Positions 43,349 to 51,031 of a DNA stretch of 64,000 bases are shown here, one piece after another. Both the position numbers and the translations under genes were made by a program. Source of the stretch: a bacterium. Lineage in GTDB: Bacteria > Planctomycetota > UBA1135 > UBA2386. The notes under the pieces were generated by a model. It ran no database searches. It worked only from the letters and a program-made list of their open reading frames with translations, and was not told where the DNA came from. Numbering within the stretch: position 1 is the first letter of the stretch; each line of letters starts with the position of its first letter. The stretch covers positions 62,001 through 126,000 of the forward strand of contig JANSXC010000017.1 of assembly GCA_024743115.1 (NCBI GenBank), read 5' to 3'.

Positions 43349-44407
43349 ATGCCTTTCACCCCACCGAGGTGCCCGAACCGATCCTGTTCGGAGCACGAGA
43401 ACCCCGGCCCCGAGTTCTTCTCCCGGCAGGGCTTCTACACGCCCAGGTGCCGAACCGAGCCAATCCCGAGGTTCCGCTGCCGCACCTGCCGTAGGGGCTT
43501 CTCGCGCCAAACGTTCCGGCAGGACTACCGCGATCGACGGCCTGACTGCAACGCTCCGCTCTTTCAGCTGATGGCGAGCGGACTCGGCTTTCGCCAGTCG
43601 GGGAGGGCGCTCGGCCTCGCGCCGAGTTCGGTCCAGTACAAGATGAGGAAGATCGCCCGAAACTGCCGTTGGCTCCAACGCACGTTTGCCCAGCGCCTAC
43701 CGCCCAACCGCTGCTATATCCTCGACGAAGAAGAGTCCTACGAATGCTCGTGGGTCCGACCGCTGACCGTCCCCATCATCATCGAGCGTGAATCCTGGTT
43801 CGTCGTCTCAGCAACGGCGGGACCGATCCGACGACTCGCGCCGCGGACCTCCAAGCGACGCAAGCGCCAGGACAAACACGAACTCAAGCACGGCAAGCGT
43901 AAGGATCGCAGTCGGCTGTGTGTCCGTGGCGTCCTGTCACGGCTCGCCAACACTGCCCGAGGGACGATCACTCTCCTGAGCGACGAGAAGTCCAGCTACC
44001 GAACCGCCGCGAGATCGATTCTCGGGGACCGGCTGAGGCATGGAACGACCCCGGGATCCGCCGCACGCACGACAGCCAACCCGCTGTTCCCTATCAACGC
44101 AACGATCACCATGAGCCGCGACAACAACGGGCGACTGCGGCGAAAGTCCTGGCTGGCAAGCAAACGATCACGCCGGCTGCGCGCCCAGCTGCAGATCTTC
44201 ATGGTGTACCGCAACTACGTGCGGCAACGATTCAACCGCGATGCCGACCGCACCGTGTCCTCAGCTTCGTGGCTGGGCATCGTGCCGCGCGCCATGCGGA
44301 TCTCCGAAGTGATGAGATGGCGGCAGGACTGGGGCAAACTCAGCCCGCACCCGCTGAGCTACTGCGCCGACAAGACGGTGGCAGAAGAGATCCCGGATAG
44401 CGTGTAA
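43349..44407 (+). CDS. Transposase-like protein (zinc ribbon, DDE-like), IS1-related
   Basis: A 352-residue protein with a good GAGGAG ribosome site before ATG 43349. The N-terminus has a zinc ribbon (CPNRSC ... RCRTCRRGF) and a helix-turn-helix-like part (GRALGLAPSSVQYKMRKIA), then acidic residues in IS1-like positions: ILDEEES (D about 125) and LLSDEKSSY (D about 212). The last third (MSRDNNGRLRRKSWLASKRS, YRNYVRQRF) resembles stand-alone transposase-like proteins. Arg is often AGG here, unlike the neighbours, which suggests transfer. No terminal inverted repeats or target duplication were found, so it may be a lone or domesticated gene. Confidence 0.8.
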   Translation: MPFTPPRCPNRSCSEHENPGPEFFSRQGFYTPRCRTEPIPRFRCRTCRRGFSRQTFRQDYRDRRPDCNAPLFQLMASGLGFRQSGRALGLAPSSVQYKMRKIARNCRWLQRTFAQRLPPNRCYILDEEESYECSWVRPLTVPIIIERESWFVVSATAGPIRRLAPRTSKRRKRQDKHELKHGKRKDRSRLCVRGVLSRLANTARGTITLLSDEKSSYRTAARSILGDRLRHGTTPGSAARTTANPLFPINATITMSRDNNGRLRRKSWLASKRSRRLRAQLQIFMVYRNYVRQRFNRDADRTVSSASWLGIVPRAMRISEVMRWRQDWGKLSPHPLSYCADKTVAEEIPDSV

Positions 44408-44464
44408 CGACTCGAAGATCCGTGCCCCAGTTACCGCCTCCGCCAACCCCACCCAATCGACCAA

Positions 44465-45034
44465 CTACTCTTCCAGAATCTCTTTGCTCTTGGCCTGGAG
44501 TAGCTCGTCGAGCCGCTTGTCCGCAGCCTTCAACGCCTTGTCGATCTCGTCATGCGAATCCTTCAGCTGATCCTCGGTCAGCCCCCCGTCCTTCTTGAGC
44601 TGCTCGGCGTGCTTGTTGGCATCGCGGCGCTCGTTGCGTAGCGCCACGCGGTTCTGCTCGACGAGTTCCTTGACCTTGTGCACGAGCTTCTGGCGCTGCT
44701 CGCCCGAGAGCGGCGGCATGATCAGCCGCAGCAGCTTGCCATCCGATTGCGGCGTGAGCCCGAGGTCCGACTTCAGCAGCGCACGCTCGATCTCCTTGAT
44801 GACGGGCGGCGAGGCGTCGAACGGCTTGATCATGAGCTGCCGCGGCTCCGGAACCGAGATGTGGGCCACCTGGTTCAGCGGCGTCGGGGTGCCGTAGTAG
44901 TCGACGCGGACGGTGTCCACGAGCGCCGGCGAGGCCCGACCGGTGCGAATGCTCGAAAGCTGTTCGCGCAGATGCTTGACCGTCTTCTCGGTCTTCTCTT
45001 CGAGTTCGAGGAGGATCTCGGCGTAGGGTTCCAT
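44465..45034 (-). CDS. frr: Ribosome recycling factor
   Basis: A 189-residue two-domain protein that, with EF-G, splits ribosomes after termination. Motifs: HLREQLSSIRTGRASPALVD, VDYYGTPTPLNQVAHISVPE, QLMIKPFD and RNERRDANKHAEQLKK. Length is normal (about 185). It is the last gene of the rpsB-tsf-pyrH-frr run, an order conserved in many bacteria. ATG 45034 fits the usual N-terminus. Confidence 0.97.
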   Translation of the reverse strand: MEPYAEILLELEEKTEKTVKHLREQLSSIRTGRASPALVDTVRVDYYGTPTPLNQVAHISVPEPRQLMIKPFDASPPVIKEIERALLKSDLGLTPQSDGKLLRLIMPPLSGEQRQKLVHKVKELVEQNRVALRNERRDANKHAEQLKKDGGLTEDQLKDSHDEIDKALKAADKRLDELLQAKSKEILEE

Positions 45035-45131
45035 GGCCTCCGGATCCTACCCGCGGCCACCGCGCCAGCGCGAGCGCCCGCACGCGCAATCAATCAGCCG
45101 AAGACCGGCCGGAACGCCGCCGCCCCGCGCC

Positions 45132-45878
45132 CTACTCGGGCATCAAGACCCAGGTGCCGATGTCGTCGCCGCGGACGGCACGCTCCATGTTGCCCTCTAC
45201 GAACATGTCGAACACCATGATCGGCATGCGGTTCTCCATGCAGAGGGTGAAGGCGGTGCGATCCATGACCTTCAGGTCGCGTCGCAGCGCGTCCTGAAAA
45301 GTGAGCCGGTCGTAGCGCTCGGCGTTCGGATCGAGCTTGGGGTCGGCGCTGTAGACACCATCGACCTTGGTGGCCTTGAAGATCGCATCCACACCCAGCT
45401 CCGTCGCGCGCAACGCCGCAGCCGTGTCCGTCGTGAAGTACGGGTTGCCGGTGCCGCCGGCGAGGATGACCGCGCGTCCCTTCTCCAGGTGGCGAACGGC
45501 GCGCCGCCGGATGTAGGGCTCCATCAGCGTCTTCATCTCGACCGCGCAGGCGGCGCGAGTCTCGACACCTGCCCGCTCGAGGCCGTCCTGGAGGGCGAGC
45601 GCGTTGATCGCGGTCGCGAGCATCCCCATGTGGTCCGCCGTGGCGCGGTTGGTGCCCTGCTTGGCGAACTCAGCGCCCCGGAGCAGGTTGCCCCCCCCCA
45701 CCACGACTGCGACCTCGACCCCGAGGCGTTGGACGCGTGCGATCTGCGCCGCCACCTGAGCGACGACTTTCGGCGCGACCCCGCCGCCCTCATCGCCGAG
45801 GCTCTCGCCGCTGAGCTTGAGGAGGATGCGCTTGAGGGTGCGCGGAGGATGGATCGTCGGCGAAGGCGCGGCGCTCAT
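45132..45878 (-). CDS. pyrH: UMP kinase
   Basis: Phosphorylates UMP to UDP in pyrimidine synthesis; 248 residues, hexameric amino acid kinase fold. Motifs: RILLKLSGESLG at the N-terminus, VAVVVGGGNLLRG, DHMGMLATAINALALQDGLE, ILAGGTGNPYFTTDTAAALRA and KATKVDGVYSADP. The N-terminus is about 10 residues longer than usual. It lies 21 nt downstream of tsf. Confidence 0.97.
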   Translation of the reverse strand: MSAAPSPTIHPPRTLKRILLKLSGESLGDEGGGVAPKVVAQVAAQIARVQRLGVEVAVVVGGGNLLRGAEFAKQGTNRATADHMGMLATAINALALQDGLERAGVETRAACAVEMKTLMEPYIRRRAVRHLEKGRAVILAGGTGNPYFTTDTAAALRATELGVDAIFKATKVDGVYSADPKLDPNAERYDRLTFQDALRRDLKVMDRTAFTLCMENRMPIMVFDMFVEGNMERAVRGDDIGTWVLMPE

Positions 45879-45899
45879 TGAGGCCGCAGCCTACGGCCC

Positions 45900-46514
45900 C
45901 TAACCGCCGAGTTCCATGCGGTGGAACCGCCGGACCTGGATGTTCTCGCCGATCTTGCCGACCAGCTCCTTGCGCACGTCCTCGACCTTGCGGGAATCAG
46001 TCTGGTTCTGCGGGTTGACGTAGCCGACCTCGGTCAGGCACTTGTCTTCGAAGAACTTCCGCATGCGGCCCTCGACGGCCTTCTCGATAACCTCTTCGGG
46101 CTTGCCCTGCATCGACTCACGCGTCTGCTCGAGAACGAAATTGCGCTCCTTCTCGACGGCAGCGGCGTCGACCGACTCGCGATCGAGGAACTCGGGCGCG
46201 TAGGCGACGACCGTCAGGCAGAGGTTCTTGCCGAACTCGTTGAACTCTTCGTTCATCGCCACGAAGTCGGTCTCGCAAACGACCTCGACGACCACCGCGA
46301 TCTTGCCGTTGTGGTGGACGTAGCTGAACAGCTTGCCTTCCTTGACCTCGCGGTCGGAAGCCTTCGCGGCCGTGGCCATGCCCTTCTTGCGAAGCACGTC
46401 CTTGGCCTTGTCCATGTCGCCGCCCGTCTCCTTGAGCGCGGCCTTGCAGTCCATCATCGGCGCGCCGGTCATCTGGCGCAGTTTCATCACGGTCTTGGCG
46501 TCGATAGCGGTCAT
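45900..46514 (-). CDS. tsf: Elongation factor Ts, short form
   Basis: Nucleotide exchange factor for EF-Tu, 204 residues. The N-terminal UBA-like domain MKLRQMTGAPMMDCKAALKE is followed by LRKKGMATAAKASDREVKEG and the EF-Tu contact ETDFVAMNEEF. The C-terminus ends with GENIQVRRFHRMELGG. The length matches the short forms (for example Thermus) without the duplicated C-terminal core of E. coli EF-Ts (283 residues). It lies between rpsB and pyrH. Confidence 0.97.
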   Translation of the reverse strand: MTAIDAKTVMKLRQMTGAPMMDCKAALKETGGDMDKAKDVLRKKGMATAAKASDREVKEGKLFSYVHHNGKIAVVVEVVCETDFVAMNEEFNEFGKNLCLTVVAYAPEFLDRESVDAAAVEKERNFVLEQTRESMQGKPEEVIEKAVEGRMRKFFEDKCLTEVGYVNPQNQTDSRKVEDVRKELVGKIGENIQVRRFHRMELGG

Positions 46515-46753
46515 TGCATTCCGTTGGGTTCAGTCATCATTGGGAGCGGACGCGGCCCGACCAACCGATGCTGGCGAGCAGCGCCCATCATTCTGGAGGT
46601 GGCAAACCCGGCTCCGACCGGATTCGCGCGACTGGCCCGCCGTGAGCGGTGGCTCCAACGAGCCTCCCGCCCCACACGGGCCAACGTCGACTCGGGCCGA
46701 CATCGACACCAGATGACGCCGACTCGGCCCCACGTCGAGGCGATACGCCGAAC

Positions 46754-47839
46754 CTACTCGCCCGAGCCCTCGGGCTTGGGCGCATCGGCAGGAGGTGCAG
46801 GCTCGGGCGCCGGCGCAGCCGGGGCCGGCGCGTCGGCAGCCGGAGCAGCGGCGTCAGTAGCCGGAGCGGCCGGGGCCGGGGCGTCGGCGGCAGGCGCCGC
46901 AGGCGCACCATCGGCGGGCTGCACGGTCGGCGCCGTGGCGGGACCGGCCTCCGGCACCTTGCCGACCGAGACCGAGTCCGCGTGACCACCGGCGAAGCGA
47001 CCGCCACCTGGGCCACCGCGACGACCGCCACCACCGAAGCGGCCACCACCGCGACCACCACGACCATCGCGACCTTGCGACGCGCGGCCCGGGATCTGAC
47101 GGCAGCGCACGTCGTCGGCAGCAGCCTTCTGCGCATCGCGCCGAGTCTGCTCGTCGCACGAGGCGGCGCCTTCGGCGATCGCGTCGGCGAGCCGCGCGAG
47201 CACGAGCTGCACCGAGCTCATGGCATCGTCGTTGGCGGGAATCACGATGTCCGCCAGCGTCGGGTCACAATCGGTATCGAGCACACAGATGACGGGCACG
47301 TTCATCCGCTTGGCCTCGCGCATCGCGTTCTCCTCGCGGCGCGGGTCGATCACGACGAGGGCGCCCGGCAGACCGTAGAGATCGCGCACGCCTTCGAGGT
47401 TGCGGCGGATGCGCTTCATCTCGCGGCGCATCGTCGACTGGTCCTTCTTCTTGTACTTCTCGATCGCGCCGGTCGACTCGAGGTTCTCGAGCTCGACGAG
47501 GCGCGTCAGACGCTCGCGCACGGTCGAGAAGTTGGTCAGCGTCCCACCGATCCAACGCTCCGTCACCGAGGGCATGCTGCAGCGCTTCGACTCCGCCTCG
47601 ACGACGGGGCGAATCTGCTTCTTGGTGCCGAGGAACATGATCTGCGCGCCGGTCGCGGCGAGCTGGCGCAGGAAGTGCGTCGCGACGTAGAGCCCGCGGA
47701 TCGTCTCCTCGAGATTGATCACGTGGATCTTGTGCCGCTTGCCGTGAATGTACGGCCTCATCTTCGGGTTCCAGCGGCTGGCCTGGTGGCCGTAGTGGAC
47801 CCCGGCGTCGATCAATTCCTGTGCGGTTACTAGCGGCAC
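46754..47839 (-). CDS. rpsB: 30S ribosomal protein S2 with long low-complexity tail
   Basis: The S2 body spans residues 1 to about 225: ELIDAGVHYGHQASRWNPKM, FLGTKKQIRPVVEAESKR, WIGGTLTNFSTV, and PVICVLDTDCDPTLADIVIP followed by ANDDAMSSVQLVL. An added tail of about 135 residues follows: an Arg/Gly part with RGG-like repeats (about 256-283) then an Ala/Pro-rich part (about 300-361). Such tails are not part of normal S2 (about 230-260 residues). GTG 47839 (VPLVTAQ) is taken as start; the open frame upstream is non-conserved in style. A strong promoter lies at 47953-47980. Confidence 0.95.
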   Translation of the reverse strand: MPLVTAQELIDAGVHYGHQASRWNPKMRPYIHGKRHKIHVINLEETIRGLYVATHFLRQLAATGAQIMFLGTKKQIRPVVEAESKRCSMPSVTERWIGGTLTNFSTVRERLTRLVELENLESTGAIEKYKKKDQSTMRREMKRIRRNLEGVRDLYGLPGALVVIDPRREENAMREAKRMNVPVICVLDTDCDPTLADIVIPANDDAMSSVQLVLARLADAIAEGAASCDEQTRRDAQKAAADDVRCRQIPGRASQGRDGRGGRGGGRFGGGGRRGGPGGGRFAGGHADSVSVGKVPEAGPATAPTVQPADGAPAAPAADAPAPAAPATDAAAPAADAPAPAAPAPEPAPPADAPKPEGSGE

Positions 47840-48192
47840 TTGCGAACGGCTCCCTAGCCGCCGACACGCTGCCGGCGACCAAAAATCGAATAGGTTGGCT
47901 ACTTGGTGGAGAAGGTCATCCGGACCTTTTCCGGTCCGAGATGGGGCGAAGGATTCTAGTGAGCGTCTCCGGGCGGTCAAGGTCGATCTGGAACCCGGAA
48001 CAGCCCCGTGCTATGGTGTTGTTGGAAACAGAATTGGAGAAATGTCGGGCGTGAGGGGGCGCCCACGGCTCGCGGAGGGGCCCGCACCACGGCAATCTTC
48101 CGCGCGCCCGGAAATCGCACAAATTGAGATTGGACCGCCCAAGCGCCAACTACCCATTTCCGGTCGGGGTCGCCTCCGCGCACAATAGCGGC
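47840..48192. other. Divergent intergenic region between rpsB and diguanylate cyclase gene
   Basis: A 353-nt region. It carries the rpsB promoter (listed) and, in the rpsB leader, a hairpin CGGACC/GGTCCG at 47921-47938 with a 6-nt loop, which could serve autogenous control by S2. I see no clear promoter for the plus-strand gene. Short frames on both strands are shadows. Confidence 0.55.
47953..47980 (-). promoter_or_regulatory. Strong sigma70-type promoter of rpsB-tsf-pyrH-frr
   Basis: On the minus strand TTGACC (47975-47980), a 16-nt spacer, TAGAAT (47953-47958). Both boxes are close to consensus. It predicts a leader of roughly 105 nt before the GTG of rpsB, containing the hairpin at 47921-47938. 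Confidence 0.7.
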
Positions 48193-49638
48193 ATGGTGAC
48201 CCCCCCGGAGTCGCAGCCGCCAATGCCGGGCGATCAGCCTGCTGACCATTCGCCGGATGGCGATCAGCCGGTTGGGGGAGAAGTCCGGCCCGAGGCAGGC
48301 CCAACGTCGCGCGACCCCGGATCGCAGAGTCCGCCCGGATCGGATTCGGGACGGTCTACGGGTTCGGGTGAGTCGGCAGGTTCGGGGAGATCGGTGGGCT
48401 CGGGGAAGTCGGTGGGCTCGGGCCGATCGAATGCCGGCGAGCCACGGCGTGAATCCGACACGAACTCCGAGCAGGGCAGACCCGCTGGAACAAGGTCACG
48501 TGACGGCTCGAAGGCCGAGGCGAGCCAGACCTCGTTGCTGGTGATGAACCATAGTCGCGACGCGCTCGGCGACCTCTGCGATGCGCTCGCGCGCGCGGGT
48601 CACGGCGTCCATGTCGCCGACTCGCTCGCGCAGAGCCACCGCGTCGTGCAGTCCTCGCGCCCGGACCTCGTAATCCTCAATCCGCTGGTGCTCTGCTCGG
48701 GTGGCGTCGAACTCGAACTCATCGAGACGCTACAGCAGGAAGACGATCCGATCCCGCTCATCCTGATCGTCGACGACCTCGAAGCGCTCGCGGATGCCCG
48801 CCAGATGCGGATCACGTTCCGCGACTTCCTGCTCAAGCCGTTCGCCCCCGCCGAATGCGTGCACCGCGTCGAACTGGCGATCGCCAATCGCTCGCGCTTC
48901 CGCGGCCTGCATTCGCGGGCACGGATGCTCGAGAGCCAGGTGAGCATCGATTTCAAGACGGGACTCACGTCCGACCGCTACTTCCGCCGCATCCTCGATC
49001 TCGAATGGAAGCGAGCGCAACGCCACCAGAATCCGCTGTCACTCCTGCTGATCGACGTCGACGACTTCAAGAGCGTCAACGACACGACCGAGTACGAGTT
49101 CGGCGACGAGGTGCTGCGACGGGTCGCCGACGCGCTCAAGGCCAACATCCGCGAGACGGACTTCGCGGCGCGGTTCGGCGGCGACGAGTTCTGCGTTCTC
49201 CTGCCGCAGACGAGCCCGGCCGAAGCGGTGCAGACCGCGCTGCGCATCTGCAGCCGTATCGCCAACACCGTGGTGCAGAGCGGTGGCTACGAACGCCAGG
49301 TCACCGTGTCGATCGGCATCGACAGCTACGACGGCCGTTCCCCGGGCAACGTCGACACCCTGCGTCGCAACGCCAACTATGCGCTGCAGGGCAGCAAACG
49401 CCGCGGCAAGAACCAGGTGTGGCTCTACAGCCAGAACCCAGGCAACCAGAATCCCGGCAGCCAGAATCGCGGCCACCGGAGCCCCGACGACCGGAGCCCC
49501 GACAACCGCAGCCGCGGCGACAGCCCAGGCGATGGCGCCGGTGACGACAACACCGGCGCGAGCCGCACCGGCCCGCACGCTGGCGATTCGACGGGCGGTT
49601 CGCCGTCGGCAGCCCGCACGTCCGAAGCGAGCGAATGA
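48193..49638 (+). CDS. Diguanylate cyclase with degenerate receiver domain
   Basis: A 481-residue protein that probably makes cyclic di-GMP. Residues 1-115 are low complexity with an 18-bp DNA repeat (GSGRSVGSGKSVGSG). A receiver-like domain follows (about 117-225), but the phosphate-accepting Asp is replaced by Asn163 in DLVILNPLVL. The GGDEF domain is intact: DVDDFKSVND, RFGGDEFCVLLP (GGDEF at 329-333) and an RETD inhibitory site five residues before it. The C-terminus is a tail of Asn/Pro/Gly/Arg repeats in 15-bp units (49436-49525). The enzyme is predicted active but the receiver not phosphorylated. ATG 48193 follows a poor ribosome site. The stop overlaps the next gene (ATGA). Confidence 0.88.
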   Translation: MVTPPESQPPMPGDQPADHSPDGDQPVGGEVRPEAGPTSRDPGSQSPPGSDSGRSTGSGESAGSGRSVGSGKSVGSGRSNAGEPRRESDTNSEQGRPAGTRSRDGSKAEASQTSLLVMNHSRDALGDLCDALARAGHGVHVADSLAQSHRVVQSSRPDLVILNPLVLCSGGVELELIETLQQEDDPIPLILIVDDLEALADARQMRITFRDFLLKPFAPAECVHRVELAIANRSRFRGLHSRARMLESQVSIDFKTGLTSDRYFRRILDLEWKRAQRHQNPLSLLLIDVDDFKSVNDTTEYEFGDEVLRRVADALKANIRETDFAARFGGDEFCVLLPQTSPAEAVQTALRICSRIANTVVQSGGYERQVTVSIGIDSYDGRSPGNVDTLRRNANYALQGSKRRGKNQVWLYSQNPGNQNPGSQNRGHRSPDDRSPDNRSRGDSPGDGAGDDNTGASRTGPHAGDSTGGSPSAARTSEASE

Positions 49639-50999
49639 GCGACGCCAGCGGCATGCGGCTCGGCGCGATTACGCTTGCCGAGCTGCCGTGCCGCACCCGC
49701 CTGCCGTTTCGATTCGGTGCCGTAACCGTCACGGCGGCACCGTTGCTGCATTGCCGCGTCGAGATTGAAACGCGCTCGGGCTCACACGGAGTCGGCATGG
49801 CCGCCGATCTGCTGATGCCGCGCTGGTTCCGCAAGGACATCGAGCGTTCGGCCACGGCGGACCAGCAGGCGTTGCGCGCGAGCGTCGAACGGGCCGCAAC
49901 GGCTTACCGCGCCGTGGATCACGGCAGCCCGTTCGACATCTGGGAACGAACGCAACACGAGCTCGTCGAATCCGAACCACCCGCGACTCCCGATCTGCTC
50001 GAACGCGGCTTCGGGATCGCGCTCATCGAGCGCGCGATGCTCGACGCAGCCTGCCGAGCCCACGACCTGCCGTTCCACACCGCACTGACGAATGGCGTTC
50101 TCGGCCGGACGTTCGCGCGCCCGACGCCGCCGCGGACGACGATGGCGGTGCGGCACACCGTCGGCCGCCTCGACCCACTTCGCAGCAGTGGCCTCGCGCC
50201 CGCGGACCGACTCGACGACGGCATGCCGGTGGCGCTGGACGAAGTGTTGCGCCAACACGGCGTGCAGTGGCTCAAGGTCAAGATCGGTGGCGGCCACGAC
50301 GCCGACGTCGCTCGACTGCTGGACCTCGCCGAGTTGCTCGAGGAGCTCGACCGCACCGACGTGCGCCTCACGCTCGACGGCAACGAACAGCTGCCGGACC
50401 TCGCGGCCCTGCGCGAACTCTGGGCGGCGACCGCAGTCGAACGCCGCGGTCGCGACCTGCTCGAACGCGTGAGCTGGGTCGAACAACCGCTGCCGCGCAA
50501 CCGCTTCCACGTCGCAATCACACCGGACGAATGGAGCGCCTGCCCGCTGCTGCTCGACGAAGCCGACTGCCAGCGCCGCACGTTCAAGACGGGCGACTAC
50601 CAGGGGGTCTCGGTCAAGAACTGCAAGGGCGTGTTCCGCGCGCTGCTCAATGCCGAGTTCGCGGCGGCGCACCCGGGTCGATTCCAGAGCTCGGAAGACC
50701 TCACCAATCAGCCGGTGCTCTCGGTGCAGCAGGACCTCGTGACCGCCAGCGTGCTCGACCTGCCCCACACCGAACGCAACGGCCACCACTACTTCCCGGG
50801 CCTCGACCACCTGCCAGAGGCTGTGGTCGAGCAGGCACTCGCCGATCATCCGGACCTCTACGAACGCACGGCGACGAGCGCGCGCCTGCGGATCGAGAAC
50901 GGGCAGCTCTGCTGCAATTCGCTGCATGGCCCGGGCTACGGCTCATCGCAGGGCGTGATCGATACGCTCGATCGCGAACTGGACTGGCAGCCGCTCTGA
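49635..50999 (+). CDS. Enolase-superfamily enzyme (mandelate racemase/muconate type)
   Basis: A 454-residue enzyme of the enolase superfamily, overlapping the cyclase gene by 4 nt. Expected catalytic positions are visible: LKVKIGG (KxK Lys), LTLDGNEQ (metal Asp), WVEQPLPRN (metal Glu), LLLDEADC (metal Asp/Glu) and the second-face Lys in GVSVKNCKG. An N-terminal capping domain lies upstream. It could be a racemase, dehydratase or cycloisomerase; the substrate cannot be predicted. Confidence 0.87.
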   Translation: MSDASGMRLGAITLAELPCRTRLPFRFGAVTVTAAPLLHCRVEIETRSGSHGVGMAADLLMPRWFRKDIERSATADQQALRASVERAATAYRAVDHGSPFDIWERTQHELVESEPPATPDLLERGFGIALIERAMLDAACRAHDLPFHTALTNGVLGRTFARPTPPRTTMAVRHTVGRLDPLRSSGLAPADRLDDGMPVALDEVLRQHGVQWLKVKIGGGHDADVARLLDLAELLEELDRTDVRLTLDGNEQLPDLAALRELWAATAVERRGRDLLERVSWVEQPLPRNRFHVAITPDEWSACPLLLDEADCQRRTFKTGDYQGVSVKNCKGVFRALLNAEFAAAHPGRFQSSEDLTNQPVLSVQQDLVTASVLDLPHTERNGHHYFPGLDHLPEAVVEQALADHPDLYERTATSARLRIENGQLCCNSLHGPGYGSSQGVIDTLDRELDWQPL

Positions 51000-51031
51000 C
51001 GCACGGCGGCCGGCCCGCTATCCTGCCGGCC

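Noticed and set aside
43172-44464. A complete insertion sequence with ends
   Set aside because: I looked for inverted repeats and target duplications on both sides of the transposase-like gene and found none.
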